Positions 22,787 to 33,700 of a DNA stretch of 64,000 bases are shown here, in pieces. How positions within the stretch are numbered: the first letter of the stretch is position 1; each line of letters begins with the position of its first letter. This stretch comes from a virus. The stretch is from positions 1-64,000 of the IMG/VR virus record IMGVR_UViG_3300043395_000420, one strand, 5' to 3'. A model generated the notes under the pieces. That model searched no databases and was not told the origin of the DNA. It saw only the letters and a list, made by a program, of their open reading frames with translations. The translations under genes and the position numbers were made by a program.

Positions 22787-23024
22787 TGTTAGTTGGTTTA
22801 TGGTGTTTCTTATCAAATATCTTCTCGATTACGGTAAGGCCTAGTCCTCCACCTGCAATTAAACATAATGCATCATACATAAACTCAGGGGTGATATGAT
22901 CATCATTTCTGAATGTAGCAATATATGCTAGTATAATAACATTTACTAATGTGAAAACAGCAGATACTCTCTTACTAGAGAGTTCTCCCTTTGAACTGAA
23001 CATATCGTAAAAGAACTTCTTCAT
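22758..23024 (-). CDS. Holin candidate, 88 aa
   Basis: Two hydrophobic segments (about residues 19-38, SAVFTLVNVIILAYIATF, and 50-66, ALCLIAGGGLGLTVIEK) with a short loop between, a charged N-terminus (MKKFFYDMFSSKGELSSKRV) and a hydrophilic tail with DGGDSVSN. This two-pass design with an adjacent cell-wall hydrolase fits a phage holin that forms holes in the inner membrane and sets lysis time. It overlaps the hydrolase stop by one base and the next gene by 29 bases. Confidence 0.7.
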   Translation of the reverse strand: MKKFFYDMFSSKGELSSKRVSAVFTLVNVIILAYIATFRNDDHITPEFMYDALCLIAGGGLGLTVIEKIFDKKHHKPTNNDGGDSVSN

Positions 23025-23569
23025 TAGAATTCTTTCAAAAGAGTATATGTAAATCTTCTGAATCCAGACTTCTTACATTTATCTAATAATTGAGCAAACT
23101 GCTTTGGATCATTAAGTACTTGACATCCCGCAGACCATTTGTCAATAAGTTTAGATACTATACTAGGATTAGCACGGTGGATATTGATACCAAATAATCC
23201 AGTCTCTGTTACTGCGGATTCTTCTGCTATATCATTCTTGTTACCATCTCTATATACAGTAACGGGTTTGCACTGAGTCAATGCTTCGTACTTACCTTGG
23301 TGCATACCAACTTGCCAACAATCATCCCATTGTCCGGGTTTAAGTAATGCTGCTCCTTTTGGATTAAGTAGGTTCTGTAACCAGTGAGTACCCGGATTAG
23401 TAGTACAAGTATACCATGTGATGTTATCTTTCTCAACTACACCAATAAGATCGTCAAACTGATTCTTAGCATTAGCATTAGATCTGATACCTATAAGATG
23501 AAATACCGGCCATGAATAACCTAGTCTTTCAAACTCTACTTTAAGTTCCTTTGCGGTATACTGTCTCAT
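23024..23569 (-). CDS. Candidate endolysin with a HxA...WSAGCQ motif, 181 aa
   Basis: The region FGINIHRANP followed about a dozen residues later by DKWSAGCQVL places a His and a Cys as in L,D-transpeptidase/YkuD-related or similar cysteine peptidase folds, where a conserved H and S-x-G-C sit close together. The N-terminal part has FHLIGIRSNANAKNQFDD and TNPGTHWLQ strands. No signal peptide is seen, so a holin would be needed for release, and one lies immediately downstream. I read it as the endolysin of a lysis cassette that cuts or trims peptidoglycan. The substrate bond is not certain. Confidence 0.65.
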   Translation of the reverse strand: MRQYTAKELKVEFERLGYSWPVFHLIGIRSNANAKNQFDDLIGVVEKDNITWYTCTTNPGTHWLQNLLNPKGAALLKPGQWDDCWQVGMHQGKYEALTQCKPVTVYRDGNKNDIAEESAVTETGLFGINIHRANPSIVSKLIDKWSAGCQVLNDPKQFAQLLDKCKKSGFRRFTYTLLKEF

Positions 23570-23570
23570 A

Positions 23571-23990
23571 TTAATTAAATATCCAAAAGTGTATATCTCC
23601 TGTGATACGATTAGGTATTGTAGGATTTACATAAAACCTCAAATCATTTGTATTTGCTGTATCTCTTACCATTACTAAGTCAGATTTTAACTGAGTCAGT
23701 TCGGTAGTATTTGTAGGTACAATATGATAAAAAATTATGCTATTTTCATTAACATATGAGTTTTGTAAAACTATAGCTGTTCCAATATTCATATTAACAT
23801 TTTGAATAATACCTGCTTTTTTATTTAAAGGAACAGTAATAGTTGCAGCCGTTGATGATTGAACATCATATGTACCAACGGTAGGTGCAATTATCTCAGC
23901 AAGAGCATTCACGTGCCCGTATCTAGCAAGCAACGCATCTGTCTTTTCTTTTATATAGTCAGACAGTTTGTATATATTTACAAAAGCCAT
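23571..23990 (-). CDS. Small protein with shared N-terminal GHVN module, 139 aa
   Basis: Residues 1-34 (MAFVNIYKLSDYIKEKTDAL, then ARYGHVNALAEII) match the N-termini of the next two leftward genes upstream, while the rest, a beta-rich domain (AATITVPLNKKAGIIQNVNM), differs. A shared N-terminal module with divergent beta domains fits virion fibre, collar or decoration proteins attached to a common site. The gene is one base from the endolysin. Function unproven. Confidence 0.65.
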   Translation of the reverse strand: MAFVNIYKLSDYIKEKTDALLARYGHVNALAEIIAPTVGTYDVQSSTAATITVPLNKKAGIIQNVNMNIGTAIVLQNSYVNENSIIFYHIVPTNTTELTQLKSDLVMVRDTANTNDLRFYVNPTIPNRITGDIHFWIFN

Positions 23991-23991
23991 A

Positions 23992-24393
23992 TTATAATAC
24001 TATAAAATTAATCTTTAATGCTCCTGTTGTTGATGTTGTTGTAGACCAAGCAATGTCAAAACCGCCATCAACAACATTTACAGGTGCTGTAAATACTAAG
24101 TCTGCTCTATCTCCAATATTTGAATACTCTATACTAGCAATAACAACACTATCTGTTTTTACTCTATTGTTATCTACTCTAAAAGAGTTAGAACCAGATA
24201 ATGCACCAAACATAGTTATCTGTCCTACTGGAGCATTAATTTCTACAGGAGTAGTATTACTAATCAACTGAGTTACATACTCAACAGGAGTAACCTTTTC
24301 TGCAAGTTTGTTAACGTGTCCTACTCTTGCTACAGTTGCGTCAGAAGATTTCTTAAAATACTTCTTATAATTAAAGATGTCGATAAAAGCCAT
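23992..24393 (-). CDS. Small protein with shared N-terminal GHVN module, 133 aa
   Basis: Second of three neighbours sharing MAFIDIFNYKKYFKKSSDAT then ARVGHVNKLAEKV. After about residue 36 comes an independent beta-rich domain (TPVEINAPVGQITMFGALSG, SVVIASIEYSNIGDRADLVF) that could be a small virion surface fold. I see no enzyme motif and no signal peptide. It is two bases from the first copy, suggesting tandem duplication with rapid divergence of the C-terminal part. Confidence 0.65.
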   Translation of the reverse strand: MAFIDIFNYKKYFKKSSDATVARVGHVNKLAEKVTPVEYVTQLISNTTPVEINAPVGQITMFGALSGSNSFRVDNNRVKTDSVVIASIEYSNIGDRADLVFTAPVNVVDGGFDIAWSTTTSTTGALKINFIVL

Positions 24394-24411
24394 ATATTTA
24401 TTTTTTAAAGT

Positions 24412-25101
24412 TTATGCATTATATATTGGTAATATTAAATGAAAATAAAATTCAACTGCCGTATTAGTTAGCAAAGACTGTTTCGTTCTTTTTACAACAC
24501 CTGTTTGTACTACGTAATCAGATAAAACTAAATCAATAGATCCACTACTATAGCCTGTAACGGGTAATAATTCATAAGCTTGCATACTAAGACTATAAAT
24601 ATTTGATGCATTAACAGCATATGTAATCATACCATTTCTATAATAATCTTGTACAAAATTACTCATAGATAACGTAATATGAAAGTTACCACTACTAGGT
24701 TCTGTTATATTACAATCCCATTCAGCAGGAGTTTCAACATCAGCTAATGCTGTATTAACATTAATTCCTAATGCAGGTTTAGCTGTTCCATTATTTACTG
24801 CTAATTGTATTGTACCAATAACTTCATGATAGGGTACTGCAATACCCAGATTAACTGTAGAATCATCTATATAAGTAGAAGTTACTTTATAATTTTCATT
24901 AATAGAACTATATCTATCAGAATAGATTTGTACAGATCCTTTATATGGACCTTCTCCATTAATTGATATTTCATTAACTCCTCCGCCAGCACCTCCGGCT
25001 AATGCATCATATACAGCATTAACATGCCCAATACGTGCTACTTCAGCATCTGTACCTCTTCTAATATATTTCTTTAAGTTTTGCCAATTAATAAATCCCA
25101 T
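24412..25101 (-). CDS. Protein with shared N-terminal GHVN module, 229 aa
   Basis: Third and longest copy. I start at the ATG at 25101, which gives MGFINWQNLKKYIRRGTDAE then ARIGHVNAVYDAL; an in-frame start at 25131 adds ten residues with no counterpart in the paralogues. Beyond the module is a Gly-rich hinge (AGGAGGGVNEISINGEGPYK) and a long beta-rich part (KGSVQIYSDRYSSI, ISSEINENYKV-like strands, SLSMQAYELLPVTG). A hinge plus beta domain is typical of tail or fibre proteins. It directly follows the 1875-aa gene. Confidence 0.65.
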   Translation of the reverse strand: MGFINWQNLKKYIRRGTDAEVARIGHVNAVYDALAGGAGGGVNEISINGEGPYKGSVQIYSDRYSSINENYKVTSTYIDDSTVNLGIAVPYHEVIGTIQLAVNNGTAKPALGINVNTALADVETPAEWDCNITEPSSGNFHITLSMSNFVQDYYRNGMITYAVNASNIYSLSMQAYELLPVTGYSSGSIDLVLSDYVVQTGVVKRTKQSLLTNTAVEFYFHLILPIYNA

Positions 25102-25139
25102 ACTTTTTAATCTTACATATATAATATACAAAAAAATTC

Positions 25140-28100
25140 TTATCCTCCACCTTGCATGTTCCTAATACTTATAAAATTTTTAGTCGCAAGTATTGGATCT
25201 GTTTGTGTACCTGTAATACCAAAGAACTTAAATCCTGTATTAAGAAACTTAGGAGAACCTTCTTTTTGGAAACTATAGGGTCCGACATCTCTTACATAGT
25301 AAGCCTTGTCATCTCCTTGTGCTAAGTCAACTAGTTGTCCTAATAACTTAACAAGATTTCCCGCAGTTTGAGTAACAGCTAAACTCTTGAAAGTCAGCAT
25401 TTCAATATAGTTATTAAGACCTACTCCGGGTAAAGGTATCCAGTTCATTTGCTCTTGTCTAGTCTTTAACATAAGGGCTAACATACTATTTGACATATAA
25501 CCTCCTAGTTTAAAAGGGTGTTCTGGATCCTCAACTGTTTCAAATATGCCCATGTTCAGTGGCAATGCACCTGACTTCTTTCTGAGTTTTTCATACTTAT
25601 CTTCATCATCTGCATCAAATCCGAAGAGTAAAGCAATCATAAGACTCATACCTACTAGTATACCTGCTTCCATGATTACTTTAGCAAATGCTTGCTTTTG
25701 TTCTGGAAGAAGAGAAGAAAAAGACTTACCTCCTGTAGCAATACCTTCTTTTAATGCACGTATTGCTTCTATGTAATAACCAAGATATGAATCATTAAGA
25801 CCTACATCATATCTTGCTTTAGGATCAAGTAGGTTTCCACGGAATTGAAAACGGTTAAGTAACATACGTAAGAAGAATCTTTTTAAGAACATAATCTGTC
25901 TATAGAAAAAGAATCTATCTGCCTGAGAGTAGTCAAACTTACCAAATGCACCATTTACGTTATTAGATACAGCCTGTATTTTATTACGGTACATTTTAAA
26001 TTTAGATCCTCCTATACCCCATTCTGGATCAATACCTTCTCTTAATTGAATATTACCATCTTTAAGTTCCCATGCTTCTATGTATGGAATCATTTTCTTT
26101 TCTCCGTCAATAGTTATTTCTACTAACTGAGCATGCATCATAGCACCAAATAAACTTAAGTTGGCATTAAGTTCTGTCCATTTACGAGTATTAGTAAGAA
26201 GATTGGCTGGTTCTAGTAAATCTTTAGCAAAGGTTCTTGTTAGGTTTTCTCCTAGTTTTTCTTCAAATCTTCCGGATGTTGGATCAAATATTTCTGTGAG
26301 TTGTACATCCAATGACTTAGGTCCATACTTATATATCTGAAAAGATATTTCTGCCATAGTTTTGTTAGACCATATTGTACCCTTTGCGTAGTCCCTGTTA
26401 CTATAAAATCTTCCGGCTGCTCCTTCAATTACTGACTGTATTCTTGCACTTAAAGAGTTACGTACTGCAGACTCTATGTTTACAGCAAAGAATCCTAATG
26501 CAGATGTCTTCAGCATTGATGTAGCTATACTGTTTGCTAGTTTACTTTCAGAGAATATACCCGTATTATATTTACCTTCAAACTCTCGTTCTATAAATGC
26601 GTTAATTGCCTGGGCTCTAGTAGATAAACCTTTTTTGTTAAGGGGTTTTTCTATGGCTCTATTAATCATGTTTTTCTTTTGGTACTGATTAATAATATCT
26701 AGTTGTTCTGGGTCATTAACTAGATTTTGAAGAGTTCTTGCTACAGGACTCATCTCTCTCAACTTAGCATTACGTTCTAGAGAAAACATATATCTCATAG
26801 TACCCGTTAGTACATCTAATGAGGTGTCATCTAATGATAAGTAGTATTTACCTTGAATAGGTATTTTGTTTACTTGGTCATCAAACATATCTAACTTAGC
26901 ATATTCAATACGTTCTTGTGCATTGAATCCGCGTTCTTGGTCATCTGCTGTACGTTGAAAGAATTCTTTTACCTTTTGTGAAAATGTAGATATAGGATTT
27001 TGTTTTACTAAGTTACCGGCTTCGTCTATAAAGTCTTTATTTTGTACTGCTTCTAGGTTGGACATACGGAATCTTGGTATCTCTAAACCTAAACGTTCTT
27101 CGGGTGCTTTATCTTCTTGTAATTCTAAATGTAAATCTATTAGTTTCATTAATAGATTATATGTATTAACATCAGAATTCTTAAGTTTAAAGAACTCATT
27201 GTTTACATATGTGGTATCAGGAGTACCATCATCGTTACGTACATCAAGTTTTGGTAGCCAGTTGTAACCATCCCAGTTTGCTTTAGTAATATCTCCCATT
27301 GCTATGGCTTGACGGATACTAACTTTTTCTGTCATGTATCCTGCTGCAGGATCACGTTTAACTTGATATGTAAAGTATTTACTAGTTGGTATTCCGGGTA
27401 TTGTTCTCTTACTACCGTCAGGTTCTGTGATTACAGTAGACTCATACATGTTAGAATCGGCCGGTCTAGTTATATTCCATGCTGAGGTTCTAACATATCT
27501 AGGACTAGATAATCTAAACTGTTTACTATATACATCTTTTAAGATATGATTAGCATCAAACCATTCTCTGAATTCTTTAGAGTTTGCACGCATCATATCT
27601 ACAAATGCTGTATTCTCTAGTATAATGTCATCAATGTTTGTTGCATCAAATTCTCTAATGTTTAATGCCTGAAATGCTTGTTGAATATCATCTCCAAAAT
27701 AGTTATAGAAACTATTCATTATATCTAAGTAATCCGAGGTAGGTTCTGTTTTTTGTAACTCATCTAACTCTGTATACTTAGTAAGTATCTCTTCATTAAT
27801 TTTTGTTTCTTCTACAAGCAGTGCTTTGTCTAATGGATCAAGAGACTTATTACGTCTGTTTAATACTAGTTTTTCTAGTTCCTCAAGTCTATCTTGTTCA
27901 TCTATTGTAAGTTTTGCAGTAGTATCTCCTCTTCTATATTTTATTCTTTGTGTTACAAGTTCTTGATACTCTTTTTGTTCTATCTTAGTAAGACCTGTTC
28001 TTGTAATAGATTTTTCTTTTTCTTCAAGGATTTGCTCATCCAGTTTTTTAATTTCTGCAAGAACGTCTTCAGGCATTTCCAAACCTGATGTTTGATTATC

Positions 28101-30767
28101 TTTATCCTTATATCTGCCTAGTAATAGATTACGTTTATCATACAGATCTAATAACTTATCATTGCTTATGTCTACGGCAAGTCTTAGTAGTATTTCTTTT
28201 TGTCTTTCTTTTAGGGTAACAAGTTCTGCCATGATTGCAGCACGTCTTGTATAATACTCAGGTTTAATTCTAACCCTAGTATTATTTTTTAACCATTCGT
28301 CTACCTTAGAATCGTAAAGATTTGTACCTGGTTTAATATTATTATCAATTAACTGCTGTACAAATTTCTTATATGCACTTTGAAATACTCCGTTTAGAGG
28401 TATCTCATCATACATATCTTTTGTCTTGGCGTTGTATTCCTGTAGACGTAATGCTATTTCTTTTTCTTTACCTGTCTTTTTGTTACCGTTAGAATCTATC
28501 AATGAAGATAGTTCTTTCTTTTCTCTTTTATATTCTTTTAGTTCATCTAGTAAGTCTTGATTATCTTCATCCTTACTAATGATACGTTCTATGTCTCTTA
28601 TCTTAGTATTAATTGCCGTAAGTCTTTCACCGGCTTCTACACCAATAGCATCTTTTTCTAATAAGAACTGACGTTCGTAGTACTTATCTGTATACTCTGT
28701 ATGAAAATACTTACGTTCCCATTTAAGTTTATCCTGAATAAGTTGTCTTACTACAGAATAGTCTCCGGATTTTGCTGCTTCCTCTTTTGCTTTTTCTATT
28801 TCATAGTTCTTTTGATCTATGTCTTTTTTATAATTCATCCAAGGATTTGCATATGTATAAACCTGCCTTTCCTTGAACTCGTTGTTTTCTCTACCACCTA
28901 CTGTATCTCTAAATGTAACTCTTCTACCAAGTTCTCCAATATTAGTTGGATTAAATCCAGCAGCATCAAGAAATGGCTTAAGAGCAGTTGCATACTCATT
29001 GGCTCTTCTTTGTGCCTTAGTCTGCATGTCTATAAAGTTATTCTTTACGTATAAAGAAAACCCAAAGATTACGGGGTCTTGATTATTCATGTACCCTTCT
29101 AAGAAAGAATTAAGAGCATGAGCATCTCCGAGTTCTCCTTTAAGAAGAGACTCTATCTTTTCAGGAGATAGTTTTAGTTCTTCCCATTCTCTAGTACGTG
29201 CTTTAATTACTTGTTCTGGAGCACCTTTCCTAGTAAGATAGTCTATTGCTGCAGAATACTTAGCATCTATCGCTTCCTTGAGAGGGATAAGAGTATCATA
29301 AAGTATTTCGGAAACACCATCTGTATAAATACTATTTGTATGTACTTTACTTTGTACCATCCTACTACGAATCTTTGTGATAAGTTCGTATAAGGGACTG
29401 TCACTATCTATACCTGCTTTAGTAAATGTCTTCTCATATTCTTTAATAAGAGACTCCATAGTACTAAGTAATGAGTTAAGATAGAACGCAGTTTTTAAAC
29501 TGTCTTTGTTATTTACATCTTTAGATATTTCTCTTAGTTGGTCATTAATACGTTTAACCATAACATCCAACTGCTCTATACTATTAATAAACGCGAGCAT
29601 TTGTGCACGTTCATAGGTAGCATCCTGCATTGCTTGGTCTATACCGTTTTGGTAATCCTTTAGTAAAGATCTAATCTCATTAATATCTTTACGTTCATAT
29701 TCATTCTTAAGTTCCGACAGGGCCTCTCTAAACTCCCGGTCATTCTTCATCTTCTTAAGTATAGATTGTACACGGTCATATAAGCTACTAATAGAACTCT
29801 GTAGTTTACCTTCATTACGAAGAGTAATCAGGTCATTAATAAACTTATCATGGTCAGCCGCATATGCCGCAAAAGAGTCATCAGTTACAAGTTCTTTATT
29901 AAAGGTAAACTGGTTATTGGCCTCAAGCATCCGGGCTAATTCAAGTATAGAAGTAGATTCAGATAAGGAAGATATGTCAATACGTTTACCAAAGATCTTA
30001 CGTAGTGCTTGTTTAATAGCATATAATATTTTCTGTACTATGGATGAGAGATTGGGAGAAATATTTTGTTGTAGAGATTTTAGGTTGGCAATGTCAGTTA
30101 ACGTTTTTACTATCACCTCCTCTGCAAAGTATTCTGTCCCTTCTGCTAATGACGGATGAGATGCCTTGACATCTTCAATAATCTGTGGGTTGGTAGCAGA
30201 TATTTCAGCATATAGTTTATCAAACAAAGATTTATTTTCTTTTGCTAGGGCCCTTACTATAGGATGACAGAACTCATGGAATACTGTCTTAGCCGTTACA
30301 AAGTCATTTACTAGATATACTGTATCTCCTAGAAAGAATCCGGGTTTACCATTTCTATACTGGTTTTCCGGTGCTAGATTAGCAGTTATTGCTGCTGCTT
30401 CTTCTGCTGTAACCATTCTATACTGTATACCAAGGTTACGTTGTAATGCTTCTGCTATTTCTATTATTGCAGATCTAGATGACAGGTCTTTAAATACTTC
30501 TTTGTTTACTACAGGTTCTGCCATTACATGGTAGTCAGGTCTTCCGGCAACATATTGTCCGAAACCATCATACGTATCTGTAACTACTTGTTTATCAGAT
30601 AGTTCTAATGCATAACCTTGATCGTTTAGTACAGGTAAGAACTCTTCAGGGGTAGGTAAACTATCCATGTTACGTTCTTTAGCATAGCGTAATGCCTTGT
30701 CAGCAAGATGCTGTCCAAACTTTTCTTTTAACGCGTCAAATTCCGGGGTGTTTCTACTGCAAGCCAT
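25140..30767 (-). CDS. Giant virion-cargo-type protein with zincin motif, 1875 aa
   Basis: Very long protein of the kind that crAss-like phages pack beside their RNA polymerase. Near the N-terminus a metalloprotease-type motif TVFHEFCHPIVR places His164, Glu165 and His168 in an H-E-x-x-H pattern, preceded by GFFLGDTVYLVNDF. Residues 280-1000 are mostly charged coiled coil (Lys/Glu/Leu-rich). The last 450 residues contain NSLSARIQSVIEGAAG and a hydrophobic segment GILVGMSLMIALLFGF near residues 1700-1715 that could insert in a membrane. The protein ends NMQGGG. It starts by sharing one base with the stop of the RNA polymerase gene, so both are probably made together and packed together. Confidence 0.8.
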   Translation of the reverse strand: MACSRNTPEFDALKEKFGQHLADKALRYAKERNMDSLPTPEEFLPVLNDQGYALELSDKQVVTDTYDGFGQYVAGRPDYHVMAEPVVNKEVFKDLSSRSAIIEIAEALQRNLGIQYRMVTAEEAAAITANLAPENQYRNGKPGFFLGDTVYLVNDFVTAKTVFHEFCHPIVRALAKENKSLFDKLYAEISATNPQIIEDVKASHPSLAEGTEYFAEEVIVKTLTDIANLKSLQQNISPNLSSIVQKILYAIKQALRKIFGKRIDISSLSESTSILELARMLEANNQFTFNKELVTDDSFAAYAADHDKFINDLITLRNEGKLQSSISSLYDRVQSILKKMKNDREFREALSELKNEYERKDINEIRSLLKDYQNGIDQAMQDATYERAQMLAFINSIEQLDVMVKRINDQLREISKDVNNKDSLKTAFYLNSLLSTMESLIKEYEKTFTKAGIDSDSPLYELITKIRSRMVQSKVHTNSIYTDGVSEILYDTLIPLKEAIDAKYSAAIDYLTRKGAPEQVIKARTREWEELKLSPEKIESLLKGELGDAHALNSFLEGYMNNQDPVIFGFSLYVKNNFIDMQTKAQRRANEYATALKPFLDAAGFNPTNIGELGRRVTFRDTVGGRENNEFKERQVYTYANPWMNYKKDIDQKNYEIEKAKEEAAKSGDYSVVRQLIQDKLKWERKYFHTEYTDKYYERQFLLEKDAIGVEAGERLTAINTKIRDIERIISKDEDNQDLLDELKEYKREKKELSSLIDSNGNKKTGKEKEIALRLQEYNAKTKDMYDEIPLNGVFQSAYKKFVQQLIDNNIKPGTNLYDSKVDEWLKNNTRVRIKPEYYTRRAAIMAELVTLKERQKEILLRLAVDISNDKLLDLYDKRNLLLGRYKDKDNQTSGLEMPEDVLAEIKKLDEQILEEKEKSITRTGLTKIEQKEYQELVTQRIKYRRGDTTAKLTIDEQDRLEELEKLVLNRRNKSLDPLDKALLVEETKINEEILTKYTELDELQKTEPTSDYLDIMNSFYNYFGDDIQQAFQALNIREFDATNIDDIILENTAFVDMMRANSKEFREWFDANHILKDVYSKQFRLSSPRYVRTSAWNITRPADSNMYESTVITEPDGSKRTIPGIPTSKYFTYQVKRDPAAGYMTEKVSIRQAIAMGDITKANWDGYNWLPKLDVRNDDGTPDTTYVNNEFFKLKNSDVNTYNLLMKLIDLHLELQEDKAPEERLGLEIPRFRMSNLEAVQNKDFIDEAGNLVKQNPISTFSQKVKEFFQRTADDQERGFNAQERIEYAKLDMFDDQVNKIPIQGKYYLSLDDTSLDVLTGTMRYMFSLERNAKLREMSPVARTLQNLVNDPEQLDIINQYQKKNMINRAIEKPLNKKGLSTRAQAINAFIEREFEGKYNTGIFSESKLANSIATSMLKTSALGFFAVNIESAVRNSLSARIQSVIEGAAGRFYSNRDYAKGTIWSNKTMAEISFQIYKYGPKSLDVQLTEIFDPTSGRFEEKLGENLTRTFAKDLLEPANLLTNTRKWTELNANLSLFGAMMHAQLVEITIDGEKKMIPYIEAWELKDGNIQLREGIDPEWGIGGSKFKMYRNKIQAVSNNVNGAFGKFDYSQADRFFFYRQIMFLKRFFLRMLLNRFQFRGNLLDPKARYDVGLNDSYLGYYIEAIRALKEGIATGGKSFSSLLPEQKQAFAKVIMEAGILVGMSLMIALLFGFDADDEDKYEKLRKKSGALPLNMGIFETVEDPEHPFKLGGYMSNSMLALMLKTRQEQMNWIPLPGVGLNNYIEMLTFKSLAVTQTAGNLVKLLGQLVDLAQGDDKAYYVRDVGPYSFQKEGSPKFLNTGFKFFGITGTQTDPILATKNFISIRNMQGGG

Positions 30768-33700
30768 TATATACTACAACTTAAAATATCATTTAATATG
30801 TCATTAGTTACTTCGGTGTCTGATACTACCTGGTCTCTTTGAACTTTTTCCGACATCTCTACAGAACCTTTAGCAAATACTCGTGGTAAAGAATTAGGAT
30901 TTATATAACCAAATGCATCATACAGCCTCTCAGACAAATATACGAAAGTTTTAGGTGCGGATTGTGGATTTGCCGGTACATTTTCTTCAACAGAACCTAT
31001 AACCATTCCATTTTCTTCCCATCTATTAATCATAGACTGACCCATACCTCTAAAATTAAATCTTAATACTTTGTCAGGATTAAGTTTCATTTTTTCTACT
31101 AGGGCCTGAATAGCAGCATCTATCTGTTGAATGTTATAGTTATACTCTTCTTCAGTTTCTTCTACTAGTAAACCTGAAGGTGTAATAGTATTAGTTGTTT
31201 TATTCAATGTTCCCTTTGGTTTTCCTGTTTTAGGATCTACGGGTATTGCTAAGAACTTAGTAGGTATTCCAAAATAGTTATCTGGTCCTAGACCTGCTAA
31301 AACGGCTGATGTTTTATTTAGATCTGTAGTATTAGCAGTACGGCCAGGTTTTGCCATTACGGTATCAGTTACAAATATTACATTAGGATTAGCCTCTTTA
31401 ATCTTTTGAATATCAACAGGTTTAAGATTATCAGGAGTTAATGTAAAATCATATACAGGTATGCCGGTTCCGTTTTGTAAACCTACCATGAACCCATTAG
31501 GATTAGATGCTTGTGTAGGTTGAGTAATAGTAGACTTTGATACTATTTGCTGGTTAGTACTTACAGAAATTTGAGTAGGTTTAGACCAAGTACCAATAAC
31601 TTGTCCATCTACTGTAATTTCAGAGTAATTATATCCAGCTTGTTTCATAGCATCATATAATCTTTTTTCTCCTGTGTTATAGTCACTAGCGTCAGTATAG
31701 GCTTTGTTATCTGTAAGAATAGTAGCACCTGCTTCAACAGCCTTAATAGCTTCAGCTATTGTTCTATCTTGTTGAGTTTTTTGCTGTTCTTCAGTACCTC
31801 TTTTACCACCAATAGATACAAAAATTACATCATTAACTGAATAGTTACCTGTATTAGCAAAATTACCAGCTTGTTCTCTATATAAATCTGTAGAACTGCC
31901 CTTTATACCTTCTCCAAATCCTATATATTGTGTAGCTATGCTGGCTTTAATAACTGCTTTTTTATCAGCAGCTTGTATAGGTTTTACCGTAAATATATTT
32001 TTCTTAGTAAATTTATCACCTGTACTTACAGGAGCTTGTGATTGAGATGGTTGTACTACTTCAAATTCTATAGCATAAGGATAATTACCCACATGTCTAT
32101 CTGTAACAGATTTAACCCAACCTTCTTTTTGCCAAGTAGCATCTTGATACTCTTGTGTAAAAGGAGATACTTTAGTAATTCTAGTATAAACTTGTCTACC
32201 TGTATTATCAGTCATCCGGATAACTTTACCAACTAAGTCTTCAATTTTAGAAAGATTATAGTCTTTCATCATTCTAGAAACATCAGTCTTAGCTCTAGTA
32301 GTTCTAGTTCTATCTCCAGAAATAATAAGATCCATGGTAGATTTATCTTTAAACTGTGGTTGCATAGTTCTTGTTTTCCACACATCTCCTTCTTTATATT
32401 TAGAACCATCGGCAAAATTTTGTTCAATAGCTGGTAAACTATCAGCTACAATAAACTCATTACTTACAGGTTCTTGTGCAGGTTCTTCACCAACAATTTC
32501 TGGAGTACCTAATTTTTGACTAGTAGCAATATAGACCATATCAGTTGCTCTAGATACAGCCACATATTTTAATTCTTGCTGTACGTTTTTGTCTTTGAAA
32601 CTGTTAATAGTATCATCTAATATCAATACTTTAGTATAAGTACCTCCTTGAGATTTGTGAATAGTATGAGCATACCCGTAGTCAAAAGTTTGATTAAATA
32701 AAGTTTTACCATTTTGAATAACAGGTTTCATTGAAGTTATGGCATTTTCATAGTCAGATGCTTTTTGAAAATATGATGCTGCAGCACGAATATCTCCATC
32801 TTTTTTTAACCTAGCCCCTGCTTCTCTTAAATCTTTAATAGTTTTTGATAATCTTATTAGTTTAGAATCATCATCATTAACATCTGCTACAAATATTACT
32901 TCTGGTTTTTCATCGGCTTTTCCTAATAGATTTTGAATAGTTACCTTATAACCTTTAAATTCAACTTTATCACCCAATAAATCTAAAGTTACAGTAGAAG
33001 GTTTTATATCTAATACTTCATAGTCACCACTATTCATTATTTTATACTGACCTGTTCTATAATTTTTATCAAAGTTACTTCTTCCCATTATCAGGTCTCC
33101 GACAACAAGTTGCTGTTGAGCAGCATCTCCAAAAAGTAATTTTCTAACTTCTTTATTTTTAGCAGTTACTACAGCATTAGTAGCAGATAAAATTCTAAAG
33201 TATAACTTATTTTTTGCAAACTCTGGACTTAAGAAGTTTTCTTTAACAGCTTCGTTTACAAATGTATTGTTATCACCATAAACTACTCCTATACCATTAA
33301 CTACTTTTGTTTTATAGTTAAGTTCTTTACCATTACGCAAATTAGTAGACTCTTCTAAAATAGGGTTGTCTCCTGTTCTTTCTACCTTAGTTAATTGCAA
33401 CTGGGTTCCTTTATCAAAAACTTTTGATAGGTTATCTTGTCCTACAGGTCTTAACTGTGCAGGATCTCCCATGTATATAATTTTAAGATTAGAATTTTTC
33501 TTTTTTTCTTCTTGAATAAAAGCAAATAAACCATCAGCAACCATTGATGCTTCGTCTAGTATAAGCACGGTAGACTCGTCTGGTTTTAATACACCTTTAT
33601 TTTGTTTAGCAAAGTTTAGTTTTGCAAGATCATACTCTTCTTCAAAATTAAAATCAGGATTTAAACCAAACAATGAATGTAATGTATACACTCTTACATC

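Noticed and set aside
22787-22816. TTG start at 22816 for the Rz-like gene
   Set aside because: A standard ATG at 22786 gives a shorter overlap with the holin and a normal N-terminus before the membrane segment.
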